A DNA stretch of 64,000 bases from Sphingobacterium sp. xlx-96 (GCF_011007365.1 NZ_WFKM01000003.1:513513-577512), one strand, 5' to 3'. Shown: positions 8,707-18,016, numbered from the stretch's first letter. Numbers and translations: made by a program. The notes: generated by a model not told the origin, from the letters alone.

Positions 8707-10314
8707 CTAGGTTTGTATAACACCTACATTGTATTTAGGAATGTCAGGATTGTGGTTTGCAGCCTCAATTCCCATACTGATGATTTTTCTGGTTTCCTTA
8801 GGATTTATTACACCATCCACCCAGAGTCGAGCAGCAGCGTAATAGGGACTTAGTTGTTCATTATATTTCTTTTCTATTTCAGAAAGTAAATTATTTTTTT
8901 CATTTTCTGAGAGTTCTACTCCCCTACCTTTTAGGGTTGCTTCTTGGATTTGTAATAGTGTCTTGCCTGCTGATGCTCCACTCATTACAGCCATTTGAGC
9001 TGTCGGCCAGGCATATATTAGGCGTGGATCATAGGCTTTTCCACACATCGCATAGTTTCCAGCTCCATAACTATTTCCTACAATGAAAGTAAACTTAGGG
9101 ACCACAGAATTGGCCATAGCGTTTACCATCTTTGCACCATCTTTAATAATACCTCCGTGCTCCGATCGCGAACCGACCATAAATCCAGTTACATCTTGGA
9201 AGAATACCAATGGTATCTTTTGTTGATTGCAATTCATTATAAATCTTGCAGCCTTATCGGCAGAGTCTGAATATATAACACCTCCCATTTGCATTTCTTG
9301 CGTACCTCCGGGTTTCTTTGCTTTGACGACTTCTCTTTGATTGGCAACTATACCTACTGCCCAGCCATCTATTCGAGCTAAGGCACAGACTATGGTCTTA
9401 CCGTAATCTTTTTTATACTCTTCAAGTGAACCCTCGTCTACAATTGAATTCAATAATTGTAGCATATTATAAGGTTTAAGTCTATCTTCTGGAAGATTTC
9501 TATAAATTTCTTCTTCAGCTAGTAGAGGTAATTTGGATCTGATTCTTGAAAAACCGGCCTTTGGTGTATCACCAAACTTGTCAATAATATTTCTAATTGC
9601 ATCTAAGCAGCTTTCGTCATTTGGATACTTGTTATCTGTTACGCCAGATATTTCAGAATGGGTCGTAGCTCCACCTAGACTTTCGTTATCAATGAGCTCC
9701 CCGATGGAAGACTTTACGAGATAGGAACCTGCTAGGAAAACAGAGCCTGTACCTTCTACAATGAGTGCATAATCCGACATGATGGGTAAATAAGCTCCGC
9801 CAGCAACGCATGATCCCATAATAGCAGAAATTTGTGGAATGCCCATTGCCGAAATTTTTGCATTGTTTCGAAAAATTCTTCCAAAATGCTCTTTATCAGG
9901 GAATATTTCATCTTGCATGGGTAGATATACACCAGCTGAATCTACCAGGTAGATAATGGGAAGATGATTTTCCATCGCTATCTCTTGCGCTCTCAGGTTC
10001 TTTTTACCGGTGATAGGGAACCAAGCTCCAGCCTTTACAGTGGCATCATTTGACACGATAACGCATAATCTCTTCTTGACATAGCCCAAGACAACGACTA
10101 CACCACCATTAGGGCATCCACCATCATTGAGATACATATTGTCTCCTGCAAATGCACCTATCTCGGTATAATAACTGTCCGGATCTAACAAATATTTGAT
10201 ACGCTCCCAAGCGGTAAGCTTCCCTTTTTCTTTGTGTTTTTGAATTTTGTCTAAACCGCCTCCTAAGTAGAGTTTTTCAGTTTTTTGTTTTAATATTTCC
10301 AGAAGGTGTTCCAT
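8707..10314 (-). CDS. Acyl-CoA carboxylase beta subunit, methylcrotonyl-CoA carboxylase type
   Basis: A 535-residue carboxyltransferase subunit of a biotin-dependent acyl-CoA carboxylase. Segments typical of the methylcrotonyl-CoA branch are VDSAGVYLPMQDEIFPD near 125, the GGG/GSCVAGGAYLPIMSD oxyanion region near 165, and GAGNYAMCGKAYDPR near 420. In leucine breakdown it transfers CO2 from biotin to 3-methylcrotonyl-CoA. The partner biotin-carboxylase/BCCP (alpha) subunit is not in this window. Propionyl-CoA carboxylase beta is the main alternative, but the neighbouring HMG-CoA lyase favours leucine catabolism. It is divergent from the acyl-CoA dehydrogenase across a very AT-rich spacer of 137 bases. 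Confidence 0.87.
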   Translation of the reverse strand: MEHLLEILKQKTEKLYLGGGLDKIQKHKEKGKLTAWERIKYLLDPDSYYTEIGAFAGDNMYLNDGGCPNGGVVVVLGYVKKRLCVIVSNDATVKAGAWFPITGKKNLRAQEIAMENHLPIIYLVDSAGVYLPMQDEIFPDKEHFGRIFRNNAKISAMGIPQISAIMGSCVAGGAYLPIMSDYALIVEGTGSVFLAGSYLVKSSIGELIDNESLGGATTHSEISGVTDNKYPNDESCLDAIRNIIDKFGDTPKAGFSRIRSKLPLLAEEEIYRNLPEDRLKPYNMLQLLNSIVDEGSLEEYKKDYGKTIVCALARIDGWAVGIVANQREVVKAKKPGGTQEMQMGGVIYSDSADKAARFIMNCNQQKIPLVFFQDVTGFMVGSRSEHGGIIKDGAKMVNAMANSVVPKFTFIVGNSYGAGNYAMCGKAYDPRLIYAWPTAQMAVMSGASAGKTLLQIQEATLKGRGVELSENEKNNLLSEIEKKYNEQLSPYYAAARLWVDGVINPKETRKIISMGIEAANHNPDIPKYNVGVIQT

Positions 10315-10451
10315 ATTCTATGGATTATTAATTTAATATTTACAAAAGGTTGTTTAAATTATTTTTATAAATATCGTAAAATATAATTTGTTTTTTTTGA
10401 TATTTGTAATAATAATTATAAACTGAATATAAACATAAGTAAAATTTCATT

Positions 10452-11603
10452 ATGTACAATGCGAAGGATACCGAGCAAATGGTAATGATACGTGAGAGCG
10501 CACGTGAATTTGCAAAAACGCACATCAAACCCTTTGTTATGGAGTGGGATGAGAAGCAATTTTTTCCAGTGGATCTTTTTAAAAAAATGGGCGAGTATGG
10601 ATTTATGGGCATATTAGTACCGGAGAAATACCATGGTGCAGGACTTAGTTATCAAGAGTATATTACCATTTTGGATGAAATATCTAAAGTATGTGGTTCT
10701 ATTGGTCTATCTGTAGCAGCTCATAATTCGCTGTGTACAAATCATATTCTTTCTTTTGCAAATGAAGCACAAAGGGAAAAATATTTACCTAAATTAGCTA
10801 CAGCAGAGTGGATAGGCGCTTGGGGATTGACCGAAACAGGATCAGGATCTGATGCAGGTGGAATGACAACGGTAGCTGTTCAAGACGGCGATTATTGGGT
10901 GATTAATGGATCTAAGATATTTATTACCCATGCCATTAGTGCCGATGTTGCTGTAGTAATAGTACGTACGGGTGAAAAAGGAGATAAGCACGGTATGACT
11001 GCTTTTATTATTGAAAAAGGTACTCCAGGATTTACAGCAGGTAAGAAAATTGATAAATTAGGCATGCGAGCCTCGGAAACAGCAAGTTTGTTTTTTGATA
11101 ATTGTAGGGTGCATAAAGATCAAGTAATTGGACAAGTCGGCAATGGTTTTGTACAAGCATTGAAGCTCTTAGATGGAGGTCGAATTTCTATCGCGGCTTT
11201 ATCGCTTGGAATCGCTCGGGGGGCTTATGAATGTGCATTGCAATATGCTAACGAAAGAGAACAATTTAATCAAAAAATATTTGATTTTCAGGATGTTTCT
11301 TTCAAGTTGGCAGATATGGCCACAAAAATAGAAGCTTCCGAATTATTAATCAGAAAGGCTGGTTATTTAAAAGATACCCATCAGAAAGTAACTAAAGAGG
11401 GTGCAATGGCCAAATTGTACGCTTCGGAAGTCGCTGTTGAAGTGGGGAATGAGTCTGTACAGATTCATGGTGGCTATGGTTTTACCAAGGATTTTCCGGC
11501 AGAAAAGTTCTTTCGTGATGCGAAATTATGTACTATAGGTGAAGGAACAAGTGCTATTCAAAAGATGGTAATCGCACGTGAAATACAAAAAAATGTTAAA
11601 TAG
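10452..11603 (+). CDS. Acyl-CoA dehydrogenase (short-chain type)
   Basis: A 383-residue flavoenzyme that introduces a 2,3 double bond into acyl-CoAs and passes electrons to ETF. Landmarks are WGLTETGSGSDAGG near 117-130, the FAD-contact segment REQFNQKIFDFQ near 272, and QIHGGYGFTKDFPAEKFFRDAK near 335-360. The general base is Glu364, in IGEGTSAIQ, as in short/medium-chain enzymes. Isovaleryl-CoA dehydrogenases instead carry Gly there and Glu in the LDLER loop, which here reads LDGGR. So despite the leucine-like context it looks like a butyryl/methylbutyryl-type enzyme. It overlaps the next gene by 11 bases, so they form an operon. Confidence 0.92.
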   Translation: MYNAKDTEQMVMIRESAREFAKTHIKPFVMEWDEKQFFPVDLFKKMGEYGFMGILVPEKYHGAGLSYQEYITILDEISKVCGSIGLSVAAHNSLCTNHILSFANEAQREKYLPKLATAEWIGAWGLTETGSGSDAGGMTTVAVQDGDYWVINGSKIFITHAISADVAVVIVRTGEKGDKHGMTAFIIEKGTPGFTAGKKIDKLGMRASETASLFFDNCRVHKDQVIGQVGNGFVQALKLLDGGRISIAALSLGIARGAYECALQYANEREQFNQKIFDFQDVSFKLADMATKIEASELLIRKAGYLKDTHQKVTKEGAMAKLYASEVAVEVGNESVQIHGGYGFTKDFPAEKFFRDAKLCTIGEGTSAIQKMVIAREIQKNVK

Positions 11604-12447
11604 TTCAGAAATAAGACTGGTAGAATGTCCCAGAGACGCTATACAAGGTATAGGTGATTTTATTCCTACACAGAAGAAAATCACCTATATAAATGGATTA
11701 TTGGCGTCAGAATTATTTGAGTATATTGATTTCGGGAGCTTTGTTTCGCCAAAAGCAGTGCCTCAGTTGGTCGATACGGTCGAGGTGCTAGATGGTTTAG
11801 AAAAAGGAAAGACCAAGTTGTTGGCAATAGTAGCTAATGAAAGAGGAGCAGAAGCTGCTTCAAAGCTCGGGCAAATAGATTACCTGGGATACCCCTTTTC
11901 TATCTCTGAAACATTTCAGAAACGTAATGCTAATTCAACGGTAGAAGAATCTTTAGAGCGTGTAAAGCGTATTTGCGATCTTTTACAATTTGGAAAACAA
12001 GACCTCGTTGTATATATATCTATGGCTTTTGGAAATCCTTACGGTGATTTGTGGCATGAAGATTTAGTATTAGGGTGGATCGAGCGGCTTTCAGATTTGG
12101 GAATAAAAAGATTCTCTATTGCGGATACAACGTCAGAGGCTTCTGTAGAGGCTATTTCTACATTGTATAGGCTTGTGGCTAATCAATTTTCAAGTATAGA
12201 ACTTAGCTTGCATTTACACGCGCGTATTGAGGAAGCACTTTTAAAAGTTAATGCAGCTTATGAAGTAGGATGCAGACGTTTTGAGGGAGCGTTTTTAGGA
12301 TTTGGCGGATGCCCATTTGCTAAGGATGATTTAGTAGGTAATATCCCTATGGAATTGCTTTTGGATAGATTTGGAAAAGGAAACCCGCAACAGATTATGC
12401 AACTGATGGACGCATTTCAAGAAATGATAGGAAACAACGATGTATAG
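11593..12447 (+). CDS. Hydroxymethylglutaryl-CoA lyase
   Basis: A TIM-barrel lyase of the HMGL/DRE group that splits HMG-CoA into acetoacetate and acetyl-CoA, the last step of leucine breakdown. Signs are VECPRDAIQGI at the N-terminus (family VEVGPRDGLQ), SFVSPKAVPQ, ISMAFGNPYGD, SLHLHAR (metal-ligand His pair) and FGGCPFAK near residue 238, with the reactive Cys. The typical GASGN after that Cys reads DDLVGN here. I start at ATG 11593 (MLNSSEIRLVECP); a GTG at 11578 would add five residues. It overlaps both neighbours (11 and 8 bases), which suggests translational coupling with the dehydrogenase and the hydratase-like gene. Confidence 0.93.
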   Translation: MLNSSEIRLVECPRDAIQGIGDFIPTQKKITYINGLLASELFEYIDFGSFVSPKAVPQLVDTVEVLDGLEKGKTKLLAIVANERGAEAASKLGQIDYLGYPFSISETFQKRNANSTVEESLERVKRICDLLQFGKQDLVVYISMAFGNPYGDLWHEDLVLGWIERLSDLGIKRFSIADTTSEASVEAISTLYRLVANQFSSIELSLHLHARIEEALLKVNAAYEVGCRRFEGAFLGFGGCPFAKDDLVGNIPMELLLDRFGKGNPQQIMQLMDAFQEMIGNNDV

Positions 12448-13144
12448 ATATATCAAGGTAGAAAAAGAAGGATTTAAGTGTACTGTAACGCTAACGCGAT
12501 CAGAAAAGCGGAATGCTTTTACACCTACGATGATTAATGAAATCGATCATGCCTTTCGGCACGCAAATGATGATGATGCGATAAAAATTGTAGTAATTCG
12601 GGCTGAAGGACCAGTTTTTTGTGCAGGAATGGATTTAAAGACTTTTGAAGATCCAACACTCGATACACCTAATCCACATATAGTTAATAGGAATGTATCA
12701 CTCGGTGAAGTATTTGATAGCTTGTTAAAGCCTTCGGTGGCTATTTTAGAAGGAAATGTGATTGCTGGCGGTTTTTTGATTATTCTCGGCTGTACTTATG
12801 CTTTTGCAAGTAGAGAAATTAAATTCAGATTACCGGAACTGGAATTAGGGATATTCCCGTTTCAGGTAATGGCTAGTTTATTGAAAGTAATGTCTGAAAA
12901 GCAGGTTTTACAGTTATGTATGGATACTCGGTATTTCGATGCGGAAAGAGCATTGTATCTGGGCATTATTGATGGTTTCTTAGAAAAAAGAAAAGTAGAG
13001 GAACTAATAAATTCTTTTGCGGAGAAAGATACAATAGCCCTTAAGACAGGGATTTATGCTATGCGAAGATTGAATACTATCGTTCCAGAAGAGCGGTTTT
13101 CATTTCTAAAAAATGTTTTGGACGAATTGAAGCAGAGTAGGTAA
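12440..13144 (+). CDS. Enoyl-CoA hydratase/isomerase family protein lacking one catalytic Glu
   Basis: A 234-residue crotonase-fold protein, somewhat short for the family (about 260). The CoA-ester oxyanion-hole segments are present: GPVFCAGMDL (57-66) and VIAGGFLI (107-114). Aligned by eye to rat mitochondrial hydratase, the second catalytic Glu is kept (Glu133 in LPELELG), but the first is replaced by Leu113. Its position, last in the dehydrogenase/HMG-CoA lyase operon, suggests methylglutaconyl-CoA hydratase. The missing residue leaves isomerase or another crotonase chemistry open. It ends 2 bases from the convergent scpA gene. Confidence 0.8.
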   Translation: MYRYIKVEKEGFKCTVTLTRSEKRNAFTPTMINEIDHAFRHANDDDAIKIVVIRAEGPVFCAGMDLKTFEDPTLDTPNPHIVNRNVSLGEVFDSLLKPSVAILEGNVIAGGFLIILGCTYAFASREIKFRLPELELGIFPFQVMASLLKVMSEKQVLQLCMDTRYFDAERALYLGIIDGFLEKRKVEELINSFAEKDTIALKTGIYAMRRLNTIVPEERFSFLKNVLDELKQSR

Positions 13145-13146
13145 TT

Positions 13147-13920
13147 TTATTCTTCTTCTGCAGTCTGCTCAACCACAGAAGGATCTCTTTTTTCGATAGA
13201 AAAGCTATTATATCCTGCTCCTATTTCAATTTCTAGCAATTTTTGCTGTAGCATCTCCAAAATAGCTAAGAAGTTGAAGACAAACTGTACTCGATTTTCA
13301 GAGTTTTTTAGGATATGCTGGAAATCCAATCTTTTGTTTAATTCTATAAGCTCAGAAATAGCTTTCTTTTGCTGTTCTATGGAGTATGGGAACTTTACTA
13401 CAGTATGTGTTATTGGCAACACACGGTGCGTAAAGTGATACATCATTTTTTCATAAACCATCATCAGTTTATAAAGATCAAAAGAAGCAAGTTCTTCTTC
13501 CGTAATTTGTCGCTTTGTGTGTTTCAAATCATAGTTGATGTTAGCCCTATGATGTAGTTTTTCGCGATCAGCTTCAAAGACTCTTAGTTCTTCGCAAATA
13601 TCTTTGAACTGTTTATATAAAATAAGTTTTTGAACAAGTTGTTCTTTGAGATCTATTTCATTCTCATTGCCATCCAAATCGGGCCTAGGAAGTAACATTT
13701 TGGCTTTAATACGCATTAGCGTAGAGGCGACAAAGATAAATTCGGATGCTAATTCAATGTTTAGTGATTGCATTTTCTGAATATAATCCAAAAAATCATC
13801 TGTAATCCGTGAAATAGGTATATCATGGATGTTTAATTCATCTCGTTCGATAAAGAACAATAAAAGATCAAAAGGACCTTCAAATTGTTCAAGTTTTATT
13901 TCGTAGTTTGTCGCATCCAT
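13147..13920 (-). CDS. scpA: Segregation and condensation protein A
   Basis: ScpA is the kleisin that bridges SMC heads in the condensin-like SMC-ScpAB complex for chromosome organisation and segregation. From ATG 13920 the protein is about 257 residues. The kleisin N-terminus is clear: FEGPFDLLLFFIERDELNIHDIPISRITDDFLDYI, then FIFVASTLMRIKAKMLLPRP. The C-terminal winged-helix half is less conserved, with FNFLAILEMLQQKLLEI. A TTG four codons upstream is not needed. A TATTTTTG -7 box on this strand (13937-13930) lies just 9 bases before the ATG, so the leader is very short or absent. Confidence 0.93.
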   Translation of the reverse strand: MDATNYEIKLEQFEGPFDLLLFFIERDELNIHDIPISRITDDFLDYIQKMQSLNIELASEFIFVASTLMRIKAKMLLPRPDLDGNENEIDLKEQLVQKLILYKQFKDICEELRVFEADREKLHHRANINYDLKHTKRQITEEELASFDLYKLMMVYEKMMYHFTHRVLPITHTVVKFPYSIEQQKKAISELIELNKRLDFQHILKNSENRVQFVFNFLAILEMLQQKLLEIEIGAGYNSFSIEKRDPSVVEQTAEEE

Positions 13921-14134
13921 AACCAAATTCAAAAATAGGTAATTGTAAGGTAATATTTATGTTTTCGAACAACATATGAGGAATATTTTATCGTAAGTAA
14001 TATGGATAAGAAAAAGATAACGGGATTATTTGTTTTAATTGACGTGATCGCTGAGTTAAAAGTTTTTGTCTATATATTCTATTGTTTATGGAATTAATTG
14101 TTACTTTGTATCTTATTTTGAAACTTTTTAAGGT

Positions 14135-16063
14135 ATGCAGGTAGAAGCAGGAGCACTTTTGAAAGGAATTCAATTTCCGTCTGATTTACGTAACTTGAAA
14201 GATGCTGAATTAGAGGAAGTTTGTAAAGAACTTAGACAGTATATAATTGATGTTGTTTCTGTTAACGGGGGACATTTTGCTGCCAGTTTAGGAGTTGTTG
14301 AACTCACGGTAGCATTACATTACGTATTGAATACACCTTATGATCAGATTATTTTCGATGTGGGCCACCAGGCCTATGGCCACAAAATTTTGACCGGGCG
14401 TCGGGATTTATTTCATACAAATCGAATTTTAGGAGGTATTTCTGGTTTTCCTAAACGGGATGAAAGCGAATATGATGCATTTGGTGTGGGGCATTCATCG
14501 ACGTCTATCTCTGCTGCGCTGGGTATGGCGGTAGCTTCTGCTTATAAAGGAGAGACAGACAGACAGCACGTGGCCATAATTGGTGATGGGGCGTTGACCG
14601 GAGGAATGGCTTTTGAAGCTTTAAATCATGCCGGAATAGAGAAATCTAACCTACTGGTGATATTGAATGATAATTGTATGTCAATAGATCCTAATGTAGG
14701 TGCTATGAAGGAATATCTTACGAGTATTACGACTTCTAAAAGCTACAATAGATTCAGGGATGATCTTGTAGCGGTATTAGCGAAGATTTCTAAAAATGGC
14801 CCTGATGCCTACGGTTGGGCGAAAAAACTGGAACTGAGTATCAAAGGGACTCTTTTGAAAAACTCTAATTTATTTGAGTCGCTTAATTTTAGGTACTTTG
14901 GACCTGTGGATGGACATGATGTCAATAAGTTGGTAAAGACGTTGGAGGATTTGAAGCATATTAATGGCCCTAAATTGTTGCACGTGGTAACAGTAAAAGG
15001 TAAAGGATATGCTTTGGCAGAGCAGGATCAAACAAAATGGCATGCTCCGGGTCTCTTTGATAAGATAACCGGAGAAATTAAGAAATCTAATCACGACAAA
15101 CCACAGCCACCTAAGTATCAGGATGTTTTTGGACATACATTGGTCGAATTGGCGGAAAGTAATAGTCGGATAATGGGAATTACCCCTGCTATGCCGAGCG
15201 GATCATCTATGAATATTATGATGAACGCTATGCCGAATAGAGCATTTGATGTGGGTATTGCGGAGCAACACGCTGTCACTTTTAGCGCGGGATTAGCTAC
15301 ACAAGGGTTAGTACCGTTCTGTAATATATATTCTTCTTTTATGCAGCGGGCATATGACCAGGTGATTCATGACGTGGCATTACAAAACTTAAATGTGGTG
15401 TTTTGTTTGGATAGAGCGGGATTGGTCGGTGCCGATGGACCAACACACCATGGAGCTTATGATATTGCATTTATGCGATGTGTTCCAAATATGACTATAG
15501 CAGCACCAATGAACGAAGAAGAGCTCCGTAATCTGATGTATACAGCTCAGTTGGAGAATATGGGACCATTTGTAATCCGTTACCCCCGAGGGTCAGGTGT
15601 TATGGCGGATTGGAAGCGTCCATTCAGAGCTTTGGAAGTTGGGAAAGGGCGTAAACTTGTAGACGGTGAAGAAGTTGCTGTTTTAAGTTTTGGACATGTA
15701 GGTAATGAGGTGTCAAAAGCATTCCATGTGTTGAATGCAGAGGGAATCTATCCTGCCCATTATGATATACGATTTGTCAAACCGTTGGATGAAGGATTGT
15801 TACATGATGTCTTTAATAAGTTTAAAAAAATAATTACTATTGAAGACGGTGTACTACCTGGTGGATTTGGTTCTGCTGTGGTTGAATTTATGGCCGATCA
15901 TAAGTATACAGCAAACTTGGTGCGATTAGGTATTCCAGATGAAATAGTGGAGCATGGGGAGCAACCTGAGCTTTGGAGACTGTGTAATTATGATGCGAAT
16001 GCAGTTGTGGTGGAATGTCGAAAATTGATGCAATCGCAACCTACGAAGACGATGGTTGGTTAG
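14135..16063 (+). CDS. dxs: 1-deoxy-D-xylulose-5-phosphate synthase
   Basis: The first enzyme of the MEP isoprenoid pathway: it condenses pyruvate and glyceraldehyde-3-phosphate using thiamine diphosphate. The 642 residues are family-typical. Seen in order: FDVGHQAYGHKILTGR, GVGHSSTSISAALGMA, the TPP motif GDGALTGGMAFEALNHAG near residue 148, the GPVDGHD segment, the transketolase pyrimidine domain with IAEQHAVTFSAGLA near 375, DGPTHHGAYDIAFMR near 430, and a C-terminal transketolase domain. The start has a 200-base AT-rich upstream spacer with no clear promoter. A hairpin terminator follows the stop, separating it from dnaA. Confidence 0.96.
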   Translation: MQVEAGALLKGIQFPSDLRNLKDAELEEVCKELRQYIIDVVSVNGGHFAASLGVVELTVALHYVLNTPYDQIIFDVGHQAYGHKILTGRRDLFHTNRILGGISGFPKRDESEYDAFGVGHSSTSISAALGMAVASAYKGETDRQHVAIIGDGALTGGMAFEALNHAGIEKSNLLVILNDNCMSIDPNVGAMKEYLTSITTSKSYNRFRDDLVAVLAKISKNGPDAYGWAKKLELSIKGTLLKNSNLFESLNFRYFGPVDGHDVNKLVKTLEDLKHINGPKLLHVVTVKGKGYALAEQDQTKWHAPGLFDKITGEIKKSNHDKPQPPKYQDVFGHTLVELAESNSRIMGITPAMPSGSSMNIMMNAMPNRAFDVGIAEQHAVTFSAGLATQGLVPFCNIYSSFMQRAYDQVIHDVALQNLNVVFCLDRAGLVGADGPTHHGAYDIAFMRCVPNMTIAAPMNEEELRNLMYTAQLENMGPFVIRYPRGSGVMADWKRPFRALEVGKGRKLVDGEEVAVLSFGHVGNEVSKAFHVLNAEGIYPAHYDIRFVKPLDEGLLHDVFNKFKKIITIEDGVLPGGFGSAVVEFMADHKYTANLVRLGIPDEIVEHGEQPELWRLCNYDANAVVVECRKLMQSQPTKTMVG

Positions 16064-16444
16064 TAAACCAATTTTAAAAAAATTGAATTTATAAAATGAT
16101 TAAGCCACAAGGAATTGTGGCTTATTTTTTGCTTTATATTTTCTGAAAATTGATTAATGTATGGGTATGAAAGTTTTCCACAGTTTTCGATTTATAATCT
16201 AAATTTTACTAAAAACAACAATATATTATTGCTATCTATCAGGTGTGTGGAAAAGTAAAATTTGACACTTAAATAATTGCTTAAACACCTTTAAAATCTA
16301 TGTAAATACTTGTATTTTAGTTTGTTGAGTTTTTTTTAGATTTTGATTTTTTTAGCTCAGAAATTTTTGTCATCTTCGTTGAGAGAGAAAGTTATAAACA
16401 ATTTTTTATCATTAATTGGTTATCAAGTTATTAACAATTTAGGA
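16064..16444 (+). promoter_or_regulatory. dnaA upstream region with inverted DnaA-box-like pair
   Basis: This non-coding stretch between dxs and dnaA contains the dxs terminator, then TTTTCCACA at 16174-16182 on the plus strand and its inverse TGTGGAAAA at 16246-16254, 64 bases apart. Both differ from TTATCCACA at one position and match boxes seen in the oriC candidate. This suggests DnaA autoregulation of dnaA. It is less rich in boxes than 4132-4575. An in-frame reading extends upstream to 16343 but has no DnaA similarity. Confidence 0.5.
16102..16130 (+). terminator. Intrinsic terminator after dxs
   Basis: A 9-bp stem AAGCCACAA/TTGTGGCTT (16102-16110 with 16115-16123) around GGAA, followed by ATTTTTT. 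It begins 38 bases after the dxs stop. Confidence 0.85.
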
Positions 16445-17872
16445 ATGGAAAAAACGTATACGGGTGTTTGGAATAATTGTCTTCAGGTAATAAAAGATAA
16501 CATTCCAGCGCAAAGTTTCAAGACATGGTTCGAGCCTGTGAAGGCAATTAGGTTGGAAGGAAACGTTTTGACTATTCAAGTACCGAGTTTATTTTTCTAC
16601 GAGTGGTTGGAAGAACATTATGTAGGAATTCTTCGTAAGACTGTCAAAAAGTTTTTAGGAGAGCAAGGAAGATTAGAGTATAATATTGTGGTTGAGAAAT
16701 CATCTGCTAATATACCTTATACAACCAATATACCTTCGAATGGTAATGGTGCAGAAGCAAAGAGACAATCTATTCCTGTCCCTGTCGCACTGAATAAAAA
16801 TATAAAGAATCCGTTTGTAATCCCTGGTTTGAAGAAATTGCAGGTGGATCCACAATTGAACCAGAATTATACTTTTGAGAATTTTGTCGAGGGAGAGTGT
16901 AATCGGTTGGCGAGATCTGCTGGATATGCCGTAGCGAATAAGCCTGGAGGAACATCATTCAACCCATTGATGCTATATGGAGATGTGGGATTGGGTAAAA
17001 CACATTTGGCACAAGCTATTGGAAACGAGATAAAAAAGAATTTATCAGATAAGTTAGTAATATATGTGTCGTGTGAAAAGTTCTGTCAACAATTTGTAGA
17101 TTCGTTAAAGAATAATACAATCAATGACTTCGTAAACTTTTATCAGGCAATGGATGTCATCATTATGGATGATGTACATAACTTCGCTGGTAAGGAGAAA
17201 ACACAAGATATTTTCTTCCACGTATTTAATCATTTACACCAGTCAGGAAAGCAAATTATTTTGACATCAGATAAGGCTCCTAAAGATCTTTCTGGGTTGG
17301 AGGAACGTCTGTTAAGCCGTTTTAAATGGGGATTGTCTGCTGATATTCAAGCTCCAGATCTAGAAACAAGAATGGCTATCCTTAAAAAGAAAATGTATTC
17401 GGATGGCATCGAGTTACCTGAGAATGTAGTGGAGTATGTCGCTACTCAAATAGATAATAGCGTGCGTGAGCTAGAGGGAGCTATGGTATCTTTGTTAGCA
17501 CAATCTACATTAAATAAAAAGGAAATCGACCTGAACTTAGCTAAATCGATGCTTAAAAACTTTGTGAAAAATACACACAAAGAGATATCGATGGAATATA
17601 TACAGAAATTAGTATGCGAGTATTTTGAAGTACCCGTAGAAATGGTGAAATCTAAAGTTCGTAAGCGAGAGATCGTACAGGCTCGTCAGATATCAATGTA
17701 TCTTGCCAAAAATCATACTAAATCTTCTCTGAAATCTATTGGTAGTTTTTTTGGAGGAAGAGATCACTCAACTGTAATCTATGCTTGTCAGACCGTCGAG
17801 GATTTGATTGAGACAGATAAAAAATTTAAAACTTACGTACAGGATATTCAAAAGAAGCTAAAGACTTCTTAA
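16445..17872 (+). CDS. dnaA: Chromosomal replication initiator DnaA
   Basis: DnaA is the AAA+ initiator that binds DnaA boxes and opens oriC. The start ATG 16445 (MEKTYTGVWNNCLQVIKDN) gives 475 residues, the usual length; 34 upstream in-frame codons are not conserved. Domain I (1-90) has IPAQSFKTWFEPVKAI. A linker follows. The AAA+ domain has Walker A GDVGLGKT near 178-185 and Walker B VIIMDDVHNF. The C-terminal helix-turn-helix has the box-binding signature GSFFGGRDHSTVIYA near 430-445. The gene stands alone between terminators, 12 kb from the best origin candidate and 6.8 kb from dnaN, so the classic dnaA-dnaN operon is split. Confidence 0.97.
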   Translation: MEKTYTGVWNNCLQVIKDNIPAQSFKTWFEPVKAIRLEGNVLTIQVPSLFFYEWLEEHYVGILRKTVKKFLGEQGRLEYNIVVEKSSANIPYTTNIPSNGNGAEAKRQSIPVPVALNKNIKNPFVIPGLKKLQVDPQLNQNYTFENFVEGECNRLARSAGYAVANKPGGTSFNPLMLYGDVGLGKTHLAQAIGNEIKKNLSDKLVIYVSCEKFCQQFVDSLKNNTINDFVNFYQAMDVIIMDDVHNFAGKEKTQDIFFHVFNHLHQSGKQIILTSDKAPKDLSGLEERLLSRFKWGLSADIQAPDLETRMAILKKKMYSDGIELPENVVEYVATQIDNSVRELEGAMVSLLAQSTLNKKEIDLNLAKSMLKNFVKNTHKEISMEYIQKLVCEYFEVPVEMVKSKVRKREIVQARQISMYLAKNHTKSSLKSIGSFFGGRDHSTVIYACQTVEDLIETDKKFKTYVQDIQKKLKTS

Positions 17873-17894
17873 TCGAATAAAAAAGAGAAAGTGG

Positions 17895-17930
17895 GAAGCA
17901 GCGCATCTTTTCGATACGCTGCTTCTTTTA
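17895..17930 (+). terminator. Intrinsic terminator after dnaA
   Basis: Stem GAAGCAGCG (17895-17903) pairs with CGCTGCTTC (17917-17925), followed by TTTTAT, 23 bases after the dnaA stop. Confidence 0.85.
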
Positions 17931-17944
17931 TGCAGGTAAGATTA

Positions 17945-17978
17945 TAAAAAGATCGGAACAGTCTAGATTGACTGTCCC
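17945..17978 (-). terminator. Intrinsic terminator for the exported protein gene at 18017-18379
   Basis: Read on the minus strand, GGGACAGTC pairs with GACTGTTCC (9 bp with one G-T pair) over a 6-base loop, then GATCTTTTTATAAT. It sits back to back with the dnaA terminator. Confidence 0.7.
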
Positions 17979-18016
17979 GATTCGGCTAGGTAATTATGAA
18001 ATTATAAACTCTGTGA

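Noticed and set aside
16343..16444. Upstream extension of dnaA in frame to 16343
   Set aside because: The added 34 residues are not DnaA-like, and the standard start MEKTYTGVW lies at 16445.
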